From assembly GCF_018614075.1 (NCBI RefSeq), contig NZ_JAGGOZ010000013.1:116523-180522 (forward strand): DNA of 64,000 bases, read 5' to 3'. The translations under genes and the position numbers were made by a program. Source of the DNA: Streptomyces sp. ISL-94 (GTDB lineage: Bacteria > Actinomycetota > Actinomycetes > Streptomycetales > Streptomycetaceae). The notes beneath the pieces were generated by a model. That model ran no database searches, had not been told where the DNA came from, and saw only the letters and a list, made by a program, of their open reading frames with translations. Of the stretch, positions 33,415 through 42,240 are shown piece by piece; position 1 is the first letter of the stretch, and the number at the start of each line of letters is the position of its first letter.

Positions 33415-34941
33415 ATGAGCGCGATGACAGCACCGACAGGCGCCCTCCGGGTCCACGACCTCGTACGCTCCCCCGGCCTCCAACTCCGCGTCCTGGCCGG
33501 TGGGGACGGGCTCGACCGGCCTGTGTCCTGGGCGCACGTGAGCGAACTGGAGGACCCCTCCCCGTGGCTCCTCGGCGCGGAGCTGATCATGACGACGGGT
33601 ATCGCGGTCCCCCGGACCGCCGTCCGGCAGCGCGCCTATGTCGAGCGGCTGGCCGACGCCGGCGTCTCCGCGCTCGCCCTCTCCGCGCACCTGCACGTCC
33701 CTCCGCTGCGGCAGGAGTTCCTGTCCACGGCGGAGGAACGGTCCCTGCCGGTGCTGGAGTTGCCCTTGCAGGTGCCCTTCATCGCCGTGGCCCAGGAGGT
33801 GGCCGCCGCCCTGCAGGCCGGCCACAGGCGGCAATGGGGTACCCAGCTTCAGGTCTTCGGCGCCCTGCGCTGGCTCGCCGCCGAGGACCTCACCGCCGCG
33901 GAACTCTTCCGCAGGCTGGAGCGGCTGTCCGGCTACTCCCTCTACCTGTGCACGCCCGCCGGAAGCCCCCTGCTGCCCGGGGTACCCGTACCCGCTCCGC
34001 GGTACGCGGCACTGCTGCCCGGCTCGGCCGACCCGGCCCCGGCCGTCCCCGGCGGCTACGTCCTGCCCGTACCCGCGCCCGGCAGGCCGGCCGGGTACCT
34101 GCTGGCGCTGGAACGGCAGGGCGACCGGCGAGGTGAGGGCGTGGAACCGGCCGGCCTCGGCGTCGTCCAGCACATAGCGACCGTCGCGGCACTGCAGGTG
34201 TCCATGGTGCGACACGAGCATGAGACGCTTCGCCGCCACGGGGCGGAGACGCTCGCGGAGCTGCTCCAGGACGTCCTGGAGCCGGACACCGCCCGCCGGC
34301 ACCTCACCCGCCTGGGTTTCGCCGCCGAAGCGGCCGTCCTCCTCGCCGTCCTCGAGGGAGGGGACGACGGACCGTTCGACGACGCCGCGGTGGTGCAGGC
34401 CCTGGCCGACTCGGCCGTTCCCCATCTGGTACTGCGCCGCCGCGATGGGCTGTACGTGCTCCTCGCCGACTCCCCCGAGGCCCGCTCCGCCCTCACAGCC
34501 GTACCCCGCACCCGAGCCGGCGTCTCACGCCCCTTCATGCCCGGCGCCGCCCTGGGCCTCGCCCGCCGCGAGGCCGCTCTGGCGCTCCGGCGTGCGGGCG
34601 CCTCGGGTGCCCCCACGGTGGTCTTCAGCGACGACATGACGGAACGCTGGCTGCACGACGACCCGTCCGTCCTGCACGGGCTGGTGGAGCAGGTGCTCGG
34701 CGCGGTACTGCGCTACGACGCCGAGCACGGCGGCGCGCTGGTCCTCTCGACACAGACCTGGCTGGAGCGGGACCGGTCCACCGAGGAGGCGGCGCGCACA
34801 CTCCACGTCCACCCCAACACCCTGCTGTACCGCCTGCGCCGGTTCGGCGGACTCAGCGGCAAGAACCTTTCGTCCACAGCCGACCTCACCGAGGTGTGGC
34901 TCGCCCTACGGGCGGCCCACCTGTGCGGCCGACTGCCCTGA
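33415..34941 (+). CDS. PucR-family transcriptional regulator
   Basis: A 508-residue protein. The N-terminal PucR domain spans about 10-130 (VRSPGLQLRVLAGGDGLDRP, ELIMTTGIAVP), a GGDEF-like middle domain lies about 270-390, and the C-terminal PucR helix-turn-helix is STEEAARTLHVHPNTLLYRL with RRFGGLSG, followed by DLTEVWLALRA. The family senses purine-pathway intermediates such as allantoin and usually activates neighbouring genes. ATG at 33415 (MSAMTAP) was chosen because the conserved domain starts just after; MTAP at 33424 is an alternative and no strong ribosome site is seen. It is divergent from the NCS1 permease across about 115 bp. Confidence 0.9.
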   Translation: MSAMTAPTGALRVHDLVRSPGLQLRVLAGGDGLDRPVSWAHVSELEDPSPWLLGAELIMTTGIAVPRTAVRQRAYVERLADAGVSALALSAHLHVPPLRQEFLSTAEERSLPVLELPLQVPFIAVAQEVAAALQAGHRRQWGTQLQVFGALRWLAAEDLTAAELFRRLERLSGYSLYLCTPAGSPLLPGVPVPAPRYAALLPGSADPAPAVPGGYVLPVPAPGRPAGYLLALERQGDRRGEGVEPAGLGVVQHIATVAALQVSMVRHEHETLRRHGAETLAELLQDVLEPDTARRHLTRLGFAAEAAVLLAVLEGGDDGPFDDAAVVQALADSAVPHLVLRRRDGLYVLLADSPEARSALTAVPRTRAGVSRPFMPGAALGLARREAALALRRAGASGAPTVVFSDDMTERWLHDDPSVLHGLVEQVLGAVLRYDAEHGGALVLSTQTWLERDRSTEEAARTLHVHPNTLLYRLRRFGGLSGKNLSSTADLTEVWLALRAAHLCGRLP

Positions 34942-34982
34942 CCGACAGACGCCCCAGGGCGGGGGCTACGGCCTCCCTGAAT

Positions 34983-34996
34983 TGTTAACGCTAACA
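34983..34996. promoter_or_regulatory. LacI-type operator-like palindrome TGTTAACGCTAACA
   Basis: A 14-bp palindrome with one mismatched pair, of the TGTTAGCGCTAACA type found upstream of pectinolytic and hemicellulolytic genes in actinomycetes. It stands directly before the pectinesterase remnant at 35000-35273, so the operator has survived while most of the gene is gone. Confidence 0.55.
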
Positions 34997-34999
34997 GCT

Positions 35000-35273
35000 G
35001 GCCCGCCCCTGGGTGCCCGGTTCCGACACCACGGCCTGGCCGTCACTCGTCGTCCGCGACACGGTGATCGGTCCGGGAATCGACGCCGCCGCCCCGTACA
35101 CCGACATGCGCGAGGCGTACCCGTGGCAGTCCATGCGCTTTCGCGAGTACGGCAACGCGGGGCCGGGCTCTGTGATCACCGTGCCGCAGAACCGGCCCCA
35201 ACTCGCCGCCGCCGAAGCCCAGGCGCACACGCGGCAGCGCTACCTGGGCGACTGGAGGCCGTACGAGCAGTGA
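35000..35273 (+). pseudogene. Pectinesterase 3' remnant
   Basis: The frame ending at 35273 reads WPSLVVRDTVIGPGIDAAAP, MREAYPWQSMRFREYGNAGP then NRPQLAAAEA and YLGDWRPYEQ. This is the C-terminal end of pectinesterases (last beta-helix coils, EYxNxGPG motif). The catalytic QTL and D-x-Q motifs and the signal peptide are missing; the upstream 60 bases go straight into the operator-like palindrome and the pucR stop, so an internal deletion removed the 5' three quarters. A pectinolytic role fits the pectate lyase next to it. Confidence 0.7.
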
Positions 35274-35275
35274 CC

Positions 35276-35312
35276 TGCCCGGCCCATCCGGACGAACCGG
35301 ATGGGCCGGGCA
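35276..35312. terminator. Bidirectional terminator, 16-bp perfect stem
   Basis: TGCCCGGCCCATCCGG (35276-35291) pairs perfectly with 35297-35312 over the loop ACGAA. It separates the convergent pectinesterase remnant and the pectate lyase gene (stop at 35335). Confidence 0.85.
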
Positions 35313-35334
35313 AGGCATCGGGCGACCGGGGCGG

Positions 35335-36920
35335 TTACGGCGCCGCCACCGCACTGCCGCCGAAGGTCACGACGAGGCGGCCGTCCGTGGTGAAGGACCA
35401 GTTCAGGGCGCCGGGGTAGGAGGAGCAGCGGGATCCGTTGACGCCGGACCAGAACTGGTTCGAGCCGTCGGCGTCACCGATGGTCCTGTCGTTCGATCCG
35501 CTGCCGCTGCGGCAGGAGACGTTGTTGCGGAAGACCGAGGTGCCGGCATCGAACGAGTAGTTGCGCTGGGCGTTGTCGATGCTGATGTTGTCCGACACCG
35601 ACATGCTGCCGGGATTGCTGTTGTAGGTGAAGCCGTGCTTGCCGTTGCGGTAGGCGATGCTCCGCCGGATGACGTGGTCGACCTTGATGTCCTCGCCGCC
35701 GAGCTTGTAGCCGTTGCGGTCGCCGTTGGAGTTCACGGTGCCGTCGGAGAGGGTGCCGTTGCCGTAGGAAAGGGAGTCCTCGATGGTGACCGGGCTGATC
35801 GGGCCGGTGTCGGTCTTGGTGTAGAGGTCCCAGCCGTCGTCGATGTTGTGGTGGGACACGGCGTAGCGGAAGACGTTCCCGGGACCGACGGTCAGCTTTG
35901 CGGCGAATCCGTCGGCGTCCTCGCCGTCGGAGTCCGCGTTGTCGTGCGACTCGGCGCTCAGGACGAGGTTGTTGGACGGCCACTGGTCGCGCGGGGTGGT
36001 GGAGGCCATCCGGGAGAGCTGCAGCCCCGAGTCCCGGTTGAAGCGCGTCACGGTGCGCTCGAAGATGTTGTTGCTGCCGCCGACGAAGATCCCGTTGTCA
36101 CCGGCACGCTCGACGACGATGCCCTTGACGTGCCAGTACGACCCGTTCACGGCGAGCCCTCGGTTCGCCGGGTCCTCGCTCATGGCCGAGAAGTCCAGCA
36201 CCGGAGTCTCACCCGGGTAGGCGGACAGGTTCGTGCGGGCGCTCGCTGTGCCGTTGTTGCCCTGCGGGATGGTGACCGTCTGCGCGTAGCGGTAGGTCCC
36301 GCCGCGCAGATAGATCGTCCCGCCGGCCGTGACGCGGCTGATGGCCGAGGTGAGCGTCGTCGGGGCCGATGGGGTACCGGCGGCGCTGTCGCTGCCGTTC
36401 GGCGCCACGTACAGCGCGCTGCCCGTCGGCGGCGGGGTGGTGCCGGCGACCTCGATGTCGAGGGCGTCGATGTTGGGCAGGCCGGCGGCGGCGGTGGGTT
36501 GAGCCGGATGGTGTTGCTGCCCGAGGTGACGGGGACCGTGAGCGTCTTCGTCGCCCACGTCGCCCACGTGCCGGCGCCCTCGAACGACGCCGGTGTGGCC
36601 GCCGAGCCGTTCACCGTGACGGCCGCGGGCCGTGCGCTGGTGGTTCCGTTGGCGAAGCGGACCTTCAGCGTCGCCGTACCCGGTGTGGGGGCGTTGACCG
36701 TGAACTGTGCGTAGGCACCGACCGCGTTGGTGCCGTTGCAGAATCCGCTGCCGGAGTAGCCGGCCCAGTCGGAGTCGATGGTGCCGGTACAGAGCGCCGG
36801 GGAGGTTTCGGCCTCGTAGCGGGTCGCGGCAGCGGCAGCCGCGGCGCCGGGCAGCGCCACGACGGCGCCGGTCACCAGGGCAGCGCATGCGAGTAAGGAC
36901 AGGGCGGATCTGGGTTTCAC
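35335..36920 (-). pseudogene. Secreted PL9-like pectate lyase with CBM, frameshifted near 36496
   Basis: Two frames join into one protein. The first (GTG at 36920 with GGAG upstream) gives a signal peptide (ALSLLACAALVTGAVVALPG) and a CBM35/6-like module (TRYEAETSPALCTGTIDSDW to GSNTIRLNP). The second continues with GLPNIDALDIEVAG and a right-handed beta-helix to 35335 (ALYVAPNGSDSAAGTPSAPT, GTIYLRGGTYRYAQTVTIPQ, NGYKLGGEDIKVDHV, SIAYRNGKHGFTYN) typical of PL9 pectate lyase. Adding one base at the GGG of 36496-36498 restores ...NP-T-A-A-A-GLPNID. It could be a true 1-base loss or a sequencing error in this CG-rich run; the rest of the protein looks undamaged, with no other stop. Expressed from the divergent gap 36921-37186. 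Confidence 0.8.
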
Positions 36921-36950
36921 GGGGGGTTCTCCGTGGTCGTCAGCGAGACA

Positions 36951-36962
36951 GAAAGCGCTTAC
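36951..36962. promoter_or_regulatory. LacI-type operator-like site GAAAGCGCTTAC
   Basis: The AAGCGCTT-centred palindrome stands 31 bp before the pectate lyase start, within its likely leader or promoter. It resembles GTAAGCGCTTTC-type LacI-family sites seen before pectinase and other carbohydrate genes. It differs from the CebR-type box 27 bp away, suggesting separate control of the two divergent transcripts. Confidence 0.5.
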
Positions 36963-36988
36963 TAGACACACAAGCACAAGTCCTGAAC

Positions 36989-37008
36989 CAGTGGGAGCGC
37001 TCCCACTG
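36989..37008. promoter_or_regulatory. CebR-type operator, 20-bp perfect palindrome
   Basis: CAGTGGGAGCGCTCCCACTG contains the canonical cellulose-regulator box TGGGAGCGCTCCCA (36992-37005). A degenerate second copy, TGGGAGCGATTCCG, lies at 37126-37139, 48 bp before the GH5 start. CebR family knowledge: repression is relieved by cello-oligosaccharides. The site controls at least the GH5-GH6 pair. Confidence 0.85.
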
Positions 37009-37186
37009 TGCTGGCCGGACTCCACGGCGTCAAGATGTGCGAAGAGTCGAAGCCACGCGGCGAGGAATTTGGTCAACCCCTCTGTTCCTTGGGGCCCGTT
37101 GGCGCTACGGTCTGGCCCCAACCAGTGGGAGCGATTCCGTCAGTCGGCGCGTCATCAGGACGCGCCCTCGCTGCAAGGAGTCGCTC

Positions 37187-38722
37187 ATGCGACACCCCCC
37201 GCGTCTGTCCGCGCTGCTCACGGGAGCAGCGCTCGTCATGGCGAGCGGCACGTTCGCTGTCATGGGTACGGCCTCAGGAGCCGCGGCCGCACCCGTCTGC
37301 ACGGTGGAGTACTCGGTCGTCGGCCAGTGGGCCGGCGGATTCCAGGGTGCGGTCACCCTCACCAACAACAGTTCCGCGCTCAACGGCTGGAGTCTCGGCT
37401 TCGGCTTCCCCACAGGTCAGACGGTCAGCCAGGGCTGGGGCGCCAAGTGGTCCCAGACCGGGGCCACGGTCACGGCCGTGAACGAGGGATGGAACGCGAC
37501 CCTCGGCACGGGCGCGAGCGTGACGGCCGGCTTCATCGCCTCGTGGTCGGGCGCGAACACGGCGCCCAGTGCGTTCACGCTCAACGGAGCACCCTGCACC
37601 TCCGGCCCGGGACCGGATCCGACACCCACCTCACCGACACCGGCACCCACTCCGACCCCCACCCCCACACCCACACCCACCGGCCCGACGGTTCCCCCCG
37701 GCCCGGTCTCCGGGGCGCCCGAACTGAGCGTCACCGGCAACCGGCTCACCGACCGGAACGGCGCAACCCGCCGCCTCCTCGGCGTCAACCGCTCCGGGGC
37801 GGAGTTCATGTGCGTCCAGGGCCACGGCATCTTCGACGGTCCCGTCGACGACGCCTCGGTGCGCGCCATCGCCGACTGGAAGGCCAACACCGTCCGCATC
37901 CCCCTCAACGAGGAGTGCTGGCTCGGCCTCGCCAACATCAAGCCCGAATACCGGGGCGCGAACTACGTCGAGGCCGTCAAGGGCCTGGTCGACCGGGTCC
38001 TCGCGCACGGCATGACCCCGGTCGTCGAACTGCACTGGACGTACGGCCAGTACACCGGCAACTCCTCGGGCTGCGCCGATGTGCACGCCTCCTGCCAGAA
38101 GCCGATGCCGGACGCCCAGTACACCCCGGCGTTCTGGACCTCGGTGGCGAACACCTTCAAGAACGACCGGCGGGTCGTCTTCGACCTGTTCAACGAGCCG
38201 TATCCCGACCGGGCGACCTCCACCACCGCGCAGGCGTGGAGCTGCTGGCGCGACGGCGGCACGTGCCCGGGCATCGGCTACGAGGTCGCCGGCATGCAGG
38301 ACCTGGTGGACTCCGTCCGGGCGACCGGGGCCCGCAATCTCGTCCTCGTGCCCGGCATCGCGTACTCCAACGACCTGAGCCAGTGGCTCACTCACTCCCC
38401 CACCGACCCGACGGGCAATCTGGCCGCGGCCTGGCACGTCTACAACTTCAACACCTGCTCCAACGAGCCCTGTTGGGACAGCACCCTCGCCCCGGTCGCC
38501 GCCCGGGTCCCCCTGGTGGCGGGCGAGATCGGTGAGAACACCTGCGGACACGCGTTCATCGACCGCGTCATGGCGTGGTCCGACGCCCGCGCCCTCTCCT
38601 ACCTCGGCTGGACCTGGAACACCTGGAACTGCTCCTCGGGACCGGCCCTGATCACCTCGTACGACGGCACACCCACCGCATTCGGCACCGGGCTGCGCGA
38701 CCATCTGCGCGCCCTGAACTGA
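37187..38722 (+). CDS. Secreted GH5 endoglucanase with N-terminal CBM2
   Basis: A 511-residue exported cellulase. Signal peptide about 1-35 (ALLTGAALVMASGTFAVMGT, then AAAA), CBM2 about 36-135 (CTVEYSVVGQWAGGFQGAVT, paired cysteines), a Pro-Thr linker about 138-165, then the GH5 domain. The acid/base Glu is in FDLFNEPYPD and the nucleophile Glu in LVAGEIGENTCG; the family His/Trp positions are in VVELHWTYGQY and AWHVYNFNTC. Reaction: internal cleavage of beta-1,4-glucan. ATG at 37187 follows AAGGAG. CebR-type boxes lie upstream, and GH6 follows after 14 bp on the same strand, so the two form an operon for endo/exo synergy on cellulose. Confidence 0.95.
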   Translation: MRHPPRLSALLTGAALVMASGTFAVMGTASGAAAAPVCTVEYSVVGQWAGGFQGAVTLTNNSSALNGWSLGFGFPTGQTVSQGWGAKWSQTGATVTAVNEGWNATLGTGASVTAGFIASWSGANTAPSAFTLNGAPCTSGPGPDPTPTSPTPAPTPTPTPTPTPTGPTVPPGPVSGAPELSVTGNRLTDRNGATRRLLGVNRSGAEFMCVQGHGIFDGPVDDASVRAIADWKANTVRIPLNEECWLGLANIKPEYRGANYVEAVKGLVDRVLAHGMTPVVELHWTYGQYTGNSSGCADVHASCQKPMPDAQYTPAFWTSVANTFKNDRRVVFDLFNEPYPDRATSTTAQAWSCWRDGGTCPGIGYEVAGMQDLVDSVRATGARNLVLVPGIAYSNDLSQWLTHSPTDPTGNLAAAWHVYNFNTCSNEPCWDSTLAPVAARVPLVAGEIGENTCGHAFIDRVMAWSDARALSYLGWTWNTWNCSSGPALITSYDGTPTAFGTGLRDHLRALN

Positions 38723-38736
38723 AAGGCACCCCCACC

Positions 38737-40485
38737 ATGAGCCGCACAACGAGCCGTACCGCCCTGCTGGCGGCCCTCGGGCTGATCACCGCGACGGGCG
38801 CCACCGCCACCGTCATGTCCGCGACCGCCGGAGCCGCCGCAGCCGGCTGCAAGGTCGAGTACCAGATCACCAACCAGTGGAACACCGGCTTCGGCGCCAA
38901 CGTCGTCGTCACCAACACCGGTGACCCGGTCAGCGCCTGGACCCTGGAGTGGTCCTACGCCGGCGACCAGAAGGTCACCCAGGGCTGGAACGCCGCGATC
39001 ACCCAGGCGGGCACCGCCGTGACCGCGAAGAACCTCTCCTACAACGGGAGCCTGGCCACAGGAGGTTCGACCTCCTTCGGCTTCAACGGCTCCTACAGCG
39101 GAACGAACTCCGTCCCCGCGACGTTCAGGCTCAACGGGGTCACCTGCAACGGCGCGACACAGCCGACCGAGCCGCCGACCACTCCGCCGACCACTCCCCC
39201 GACGACCCCGCCCACCACGCCGCCCCCGTCGGGGAGCAAGGCCGACAACCCGTACGCCGGCGCCAAGGTGTACGTGAACCCCGAGTGGTCCGCCAAAGCG
39301 GCCGCCGAGCCGGGCGGCACCAAGGTGTCGAACCAGCCCACCGGCGTCTGGCTGGACCGCATCGCCGCCATCGCGGGTGTGAACGGCGGGATGGGCCTGC
39401 GCGACCACCTGGACCGGGCACTGGTGCAGAAGGGCAGCGGCGAACTCGTCGTGCAGCTGGTGATCTACAACCTGCCGGGACGGGACTGCGCCGCGCTCGC
39501 CTCCAACGGCGAGCTGGGCCCGACCGAGATCGACAAGTACAAGACGCAGTACAGCGACCCGATCGCCGCGATCCTCGCCGATCCCAAGTACGCGGGGCTC
39601 CGGATCGTCACCACGGTCGAGATCGACTCGCTGCCCAACCTCGTCACCAACGTCTCCGGGCGCCCGACGGCCACCCCCAACTGCGACGTCATGAAGGCCA
39701 ACGGCAACTACATCAAGGGCGTCGGCTACGCGCTGAACAAGCTGGGCTCGATCGCCAACGTCTACAACTACGTGGACGCGGGCCACCACGGCTGGCTCGG
39801 CTGGGACGACAACTTCGGCGCCTCCGCGGAGCTCTTCAAGCAGGCGGCCACCGCCGAGGGCTCCACGCTCTCCAAGGTCCACGGCTTCATCGTGAACACG
39901 GCCAACTACAGCGCGCTGAAGGAGGACTTCTTCAAGATCGAGTACTCGGTCAACGGCACCTCCGTACGCCAGTCGAAGTGGGTCGACTGGAACCGGTACA
40001 CGGACGAGCTGTCGTACGCCCAGGCCATGCGGTCCAAGCTGGTCTCCCTGGGCTTCGACGCGAACCTCGGCATGCTGGTCGACACCTCGCGCAACGGCTG
40101 GGGCGGCACGGCCCGGCCGACCGGGCCCGGCGCGCTGACGAACGTCGACACGTACGTCAACGGCGGTCGCTACGACCGGCGCATCCACCTCGGCAACTGG
40201 TGCAACCAGTCCGGCGCCGGGCTCGGCGAACGGCCGCAGGCCGCCCCGGCCGCGGGCATCGACGCGTACGTGTGGATGAAGCCCCCGGGCGAGTCGGACG
40301 GGTCGAGCAAGGAGATCCCGAACAACGAGGGCAAGGGCTTCGACCGGATGTGCGACCCGACCTACACGGGCAACGCACGCAACGGAAACAGCATGTCGGG
40401 CGCACTCCCGAACGCACCCCTGTCGGGCCAGTGGTTCTCGGCCCAGTTCCAGGAGCTCCTGAAGAACGCCCACCCGGTACTGTGA
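38737..40485 (+). CDS. Secreted GH6 cellobiohydrolase with N-terminal CBM2
   Basis: A 582-residue exported exoglucanase. Signal peptide about 1-36, CBM2 about 37-138 (CKVEYQITNQWNTGFGANVV), a PTTPP linker, then the GH6 barrel: VYVNPEWSAKAAAEPGG, IYNLPGRDCAALASNGEL, VTTVEIDSLPNLVTN, YVDAGHHGWLGWDDN, VDTSRNGWGG and WMKPPGESDGSS. Length and these loops match bacterial GH6 cellobiohydrolases, whose tunnel releases cellobiose from chain ends, rather than the shorter GH6 endoglucanases. ATG at 38737 follows AAAGG. Second gene of the CebR-controlled operon. Confidence 0.95.
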   Translation: MSRTTSRTALLAALGLITATGATATVMSATAGAAAAGCKVEYQITNQWNTGFGANVVVTNTGDPVSAWTLEWSYAGDQKVTQGWNAAITQAGTAVTAKNLSYNGSLATGGSTSFGFNGSYSGTNSVPATFRLNGVTCNGATQPTEPPTTPPTTPPTTPPTTPPPSGSKADNPYAGAKVYVNPEWSAKAAAEPGGTKVSNQPTGVWLDRIAAIAGVNGGMGLRDHLDRALVQKGSGELVVQLVIYNLPGRDCAALASNGELGPTEIDKYKTQYSDPIAAILADPKYAGLRIVTTVEIDSLPNLVTNVSGRPTATPNCDVMKANGNYIKGVGYALNKLGSIANVYNYVDAGHHGWLGWDDNFGASAELFKQAATAEGSTLSKVHGFIVNTANYSALKEDFFKIEYSVNGTSVRQSKWVDWNRYTDELSYAQAMRSKLVSLGFDANLGMLVDTSRNGWGGTARPTGPGALTNVDTYVNGGRYDRRIHLGNWCNQSGAGLGERPQAAPAAGIDAYVWMKPPGESDGSSKEIPNNEGKGFDRMCDPTYTGNARNGNSMSGALPNAPLSGQWFSAQFQELLKNAHPVL

Positions 40486-40505
40486 CCCACCGCCGCTGAG
40501 CCGGC

Positions 40506-40935
40506 CTACGCCGATTCGCGGCGGACCAGCTCGGTGGGCAGGATCACCACGGCCGGCTCCTCGCCCGCTATGCGGGCGAGGAGCATCCGCACCATCTCGG
40601 TGCTGATCCGGTCCCAGGGCTGGCGGATCGTCGTGAGCGAGGGCCGGGAGGAGAGCGCCGCCGGCGAGTCGTCGAAGCCTCCCACGGCGATGTCCTCGGG
40701 GACGCGGCGGCCCGCCCTGGCCAGGGTGTCGGTCGCGGGCGCCGTCACGGTCGTCGGCGGCGACATAGCCGATCTCGGCGGTCTGGCCGAGCGGTCTGCC
40801 GCAGGCGACGACCGGGACGCCCGACTGGTGCAGCCGGGCCACGACGGGGTCGCCGTAGTGGCTGGAGACCAGGAGGACGCCGTCGACATGGCCGGCTTCG
40901 ATGTACCGGAGGTCCGTCACCCGAGGGGCCGCCAC
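40506..40935 (-). pseudogene. LacI-family regulator remnant
   Basis: Two pieces of a LacI effector-binding domain survive in different frames: the first from about 40935 down to 40750 (DLRYIEAGHVDGVLLVSSHY, VVACGRPLGQTAEIGYVAAD), the second from about 40730 to the stop at 40506 (RAGRRVPEDIAVGGFDDSPA, SLTTIRQPWDRISTEMVRML). The helix-turn-helix and about 110 residues between the two pieces are missing. Domain wording is CebR-like, and it lies next to the cellulase operon on the opposite strand, so it may be the lost local copy of a cellulose or pectin regulator. Confidence 0.8.
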
Positions 40936-41162
40936 CTTCGCGCTCGGTGGCTTCCTCAACGACCGCGACGTCTTGGGCCCCGTCAGCCGCACGCGCCAGC
41001 CCCGGGAGGGCAAGCGCCCGCGCCCGGGCGACACGGAGGCTTGAGCGCTCCTTGCCCAGCCCCGGACCGCCTCGCGCCTGGCGGGCCGGCGGGCCGGACA
41101 CCAGCCGGACCCGAACGGACCGTCCCCTCCCCCGGGACCCGGCCCCGCGTACCCTCGTCCCC

Positions 41163-42122
41163 GTGCCGCCGCCCTCCCGCCTCCACCGCGTCGCCGTCCT
41201 CGTCCTCCAGGGCGCGAAGCCCCTCGACGTCGGTATCCCCGCCCAGGTGTTCACGACCCGAGCGAGCATGCCGTACGAGGTGCGGATGTGCGGCGCGGCT
41301 CCCGGCCTCGTGACCGGGGGTGACGGCCTGTCGTACCACGTGACCCACGGGCTCGACGCGCTCGCGTGGGCCGACATCGTCTTCATCCCCGGCTACCGTT
41401 TCCCCGACCGCGACGATCCGCCGCGGGCCGTCATCGACGCCCTCATCGCCGCCCACGACCGGGGCGCCCGGCTCGCCGCCATCTCGACGGGCGCGTTCGC
41501 GCTGGCCGCCACGGGCCTGCTCGACGGCAGGCGCGCCACGACCCACTGGCACTACGCGCGCGCCCTCGCGGCGCGGCATCCGCTCGTCCGGCTCGACGAG
41601 AACGTCCTGTTCGTCGACGAGGGCCGGGTGCTGACGTCGGCCGGCGCCGCCTCGGGCATCGACCTGTGCCTGCACATCCTGCGTGGCGACCTCGGCGTGG
41701 CCGCCGCGAACCACGCGGCCCGGCGCCTGGTCGCGGCCCCCTACCGCAGCGGCGGCCAGGCGCAGTACGTGCCGCGCAGTGTGCCCGAGCCGCTCGGGGA
41801 GCGGTTCGCCGCCACGCGGGAGTGGGCGCTGCGCCGGCTCGGTGAGCCGCTCACCCTCAAGGCACTCGCCCAGCACGCGGGGGTCTCGCCGCGCACGTTC
41901 TCGCGGCGCTTCGCCGAGGACACCGGGTACACGCCCATGCAGTGGGTCATGCGCGCCCGGATCGACGTGGCCCGCGAACTGCTCGAACGTTCGCAGCGCA
42001 GTGTCGAGCAGATCGCCACCGACGTCGGTCTCGGCACCGGCGCGAACCTGCGGTCGCACTTCCAGCGCATCCTCGGCACCACGCCGAGTGAGTACCGGCG
42101 CACCTTCACCCAGGGGGAGTAG
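41163..42122 (+). CDS. GlxA-type AraC-family regulator with DJ-1/PfpI domain
   Basis: A 319-residue protein. Residues 1-190 form the DJ-1/PfpI fold (RVAVLVLQGAKPLDVGIPAQ, DIVFIPGYRFPD, AISTGAFALAATGLLDGR); residues 215-315 are the AraC double helix-turn-helix (LTLKALAQHAGVSPRTFSRR, SVEQIATDVGLGTGANLRSH, LGTTPSEYRRTF). The usual catalytic Cys at the nucleophile elbow is replaced (STGAF), so it should be a ligand sensor, not an enzyme. GTG at 41163 is preceded only seven bases earlier by TACCCT (41150-41155), so the mRNA may be leaderless. The next gene, 118 bp downstream on the same strand, is a GAPDH, a plausible target. Confidence 0.9.
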   Translation: MPPPSRLHRVAVLVLQGAKPLDVGIPAQVFTTRASMPYEVRMCGAAPGLVTGGDGLSYHVTHGLDALAWADIVFIPGYRFPDRDDPPRAVIDALIAAHDRGARLAAISTGAFALAATGLLDGRRATTHWHYARALAARHPLVRLDENVLFVDEGRVLTSAGAASGIDLCLHILRGDLGVAAANHAARRLVAAPYRSGGQAQYVPRSVPEPLGERFAATREWALRRLGEPLTLKALAQHAGVSPRTFSRRFAEDTGYTPMQWVMRARIDVARELLERSQRSVEQIATDVGLGTGANLRSHFQRILGTTPSEYRRTFTQGE

Positions 42123-42240
42123 CCGGAATGACCCGCCCGCCACGGCACTGGCGAGATCCTTGCGAACCGTGGCGGTCGCGCCGCTGTCGCGCGCGGACAC
42201 CCGAGGGGCAGCCTGATGACGAACGAAAGGGAGATCGCTC

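Noticed and set aside
37610..37695. ACCCCC/ACACCC tandem repeat as a possible regulatory repeat
   Set aside because: It encodes the Pro-Thr linker between CBM2 and the GH5 domain.
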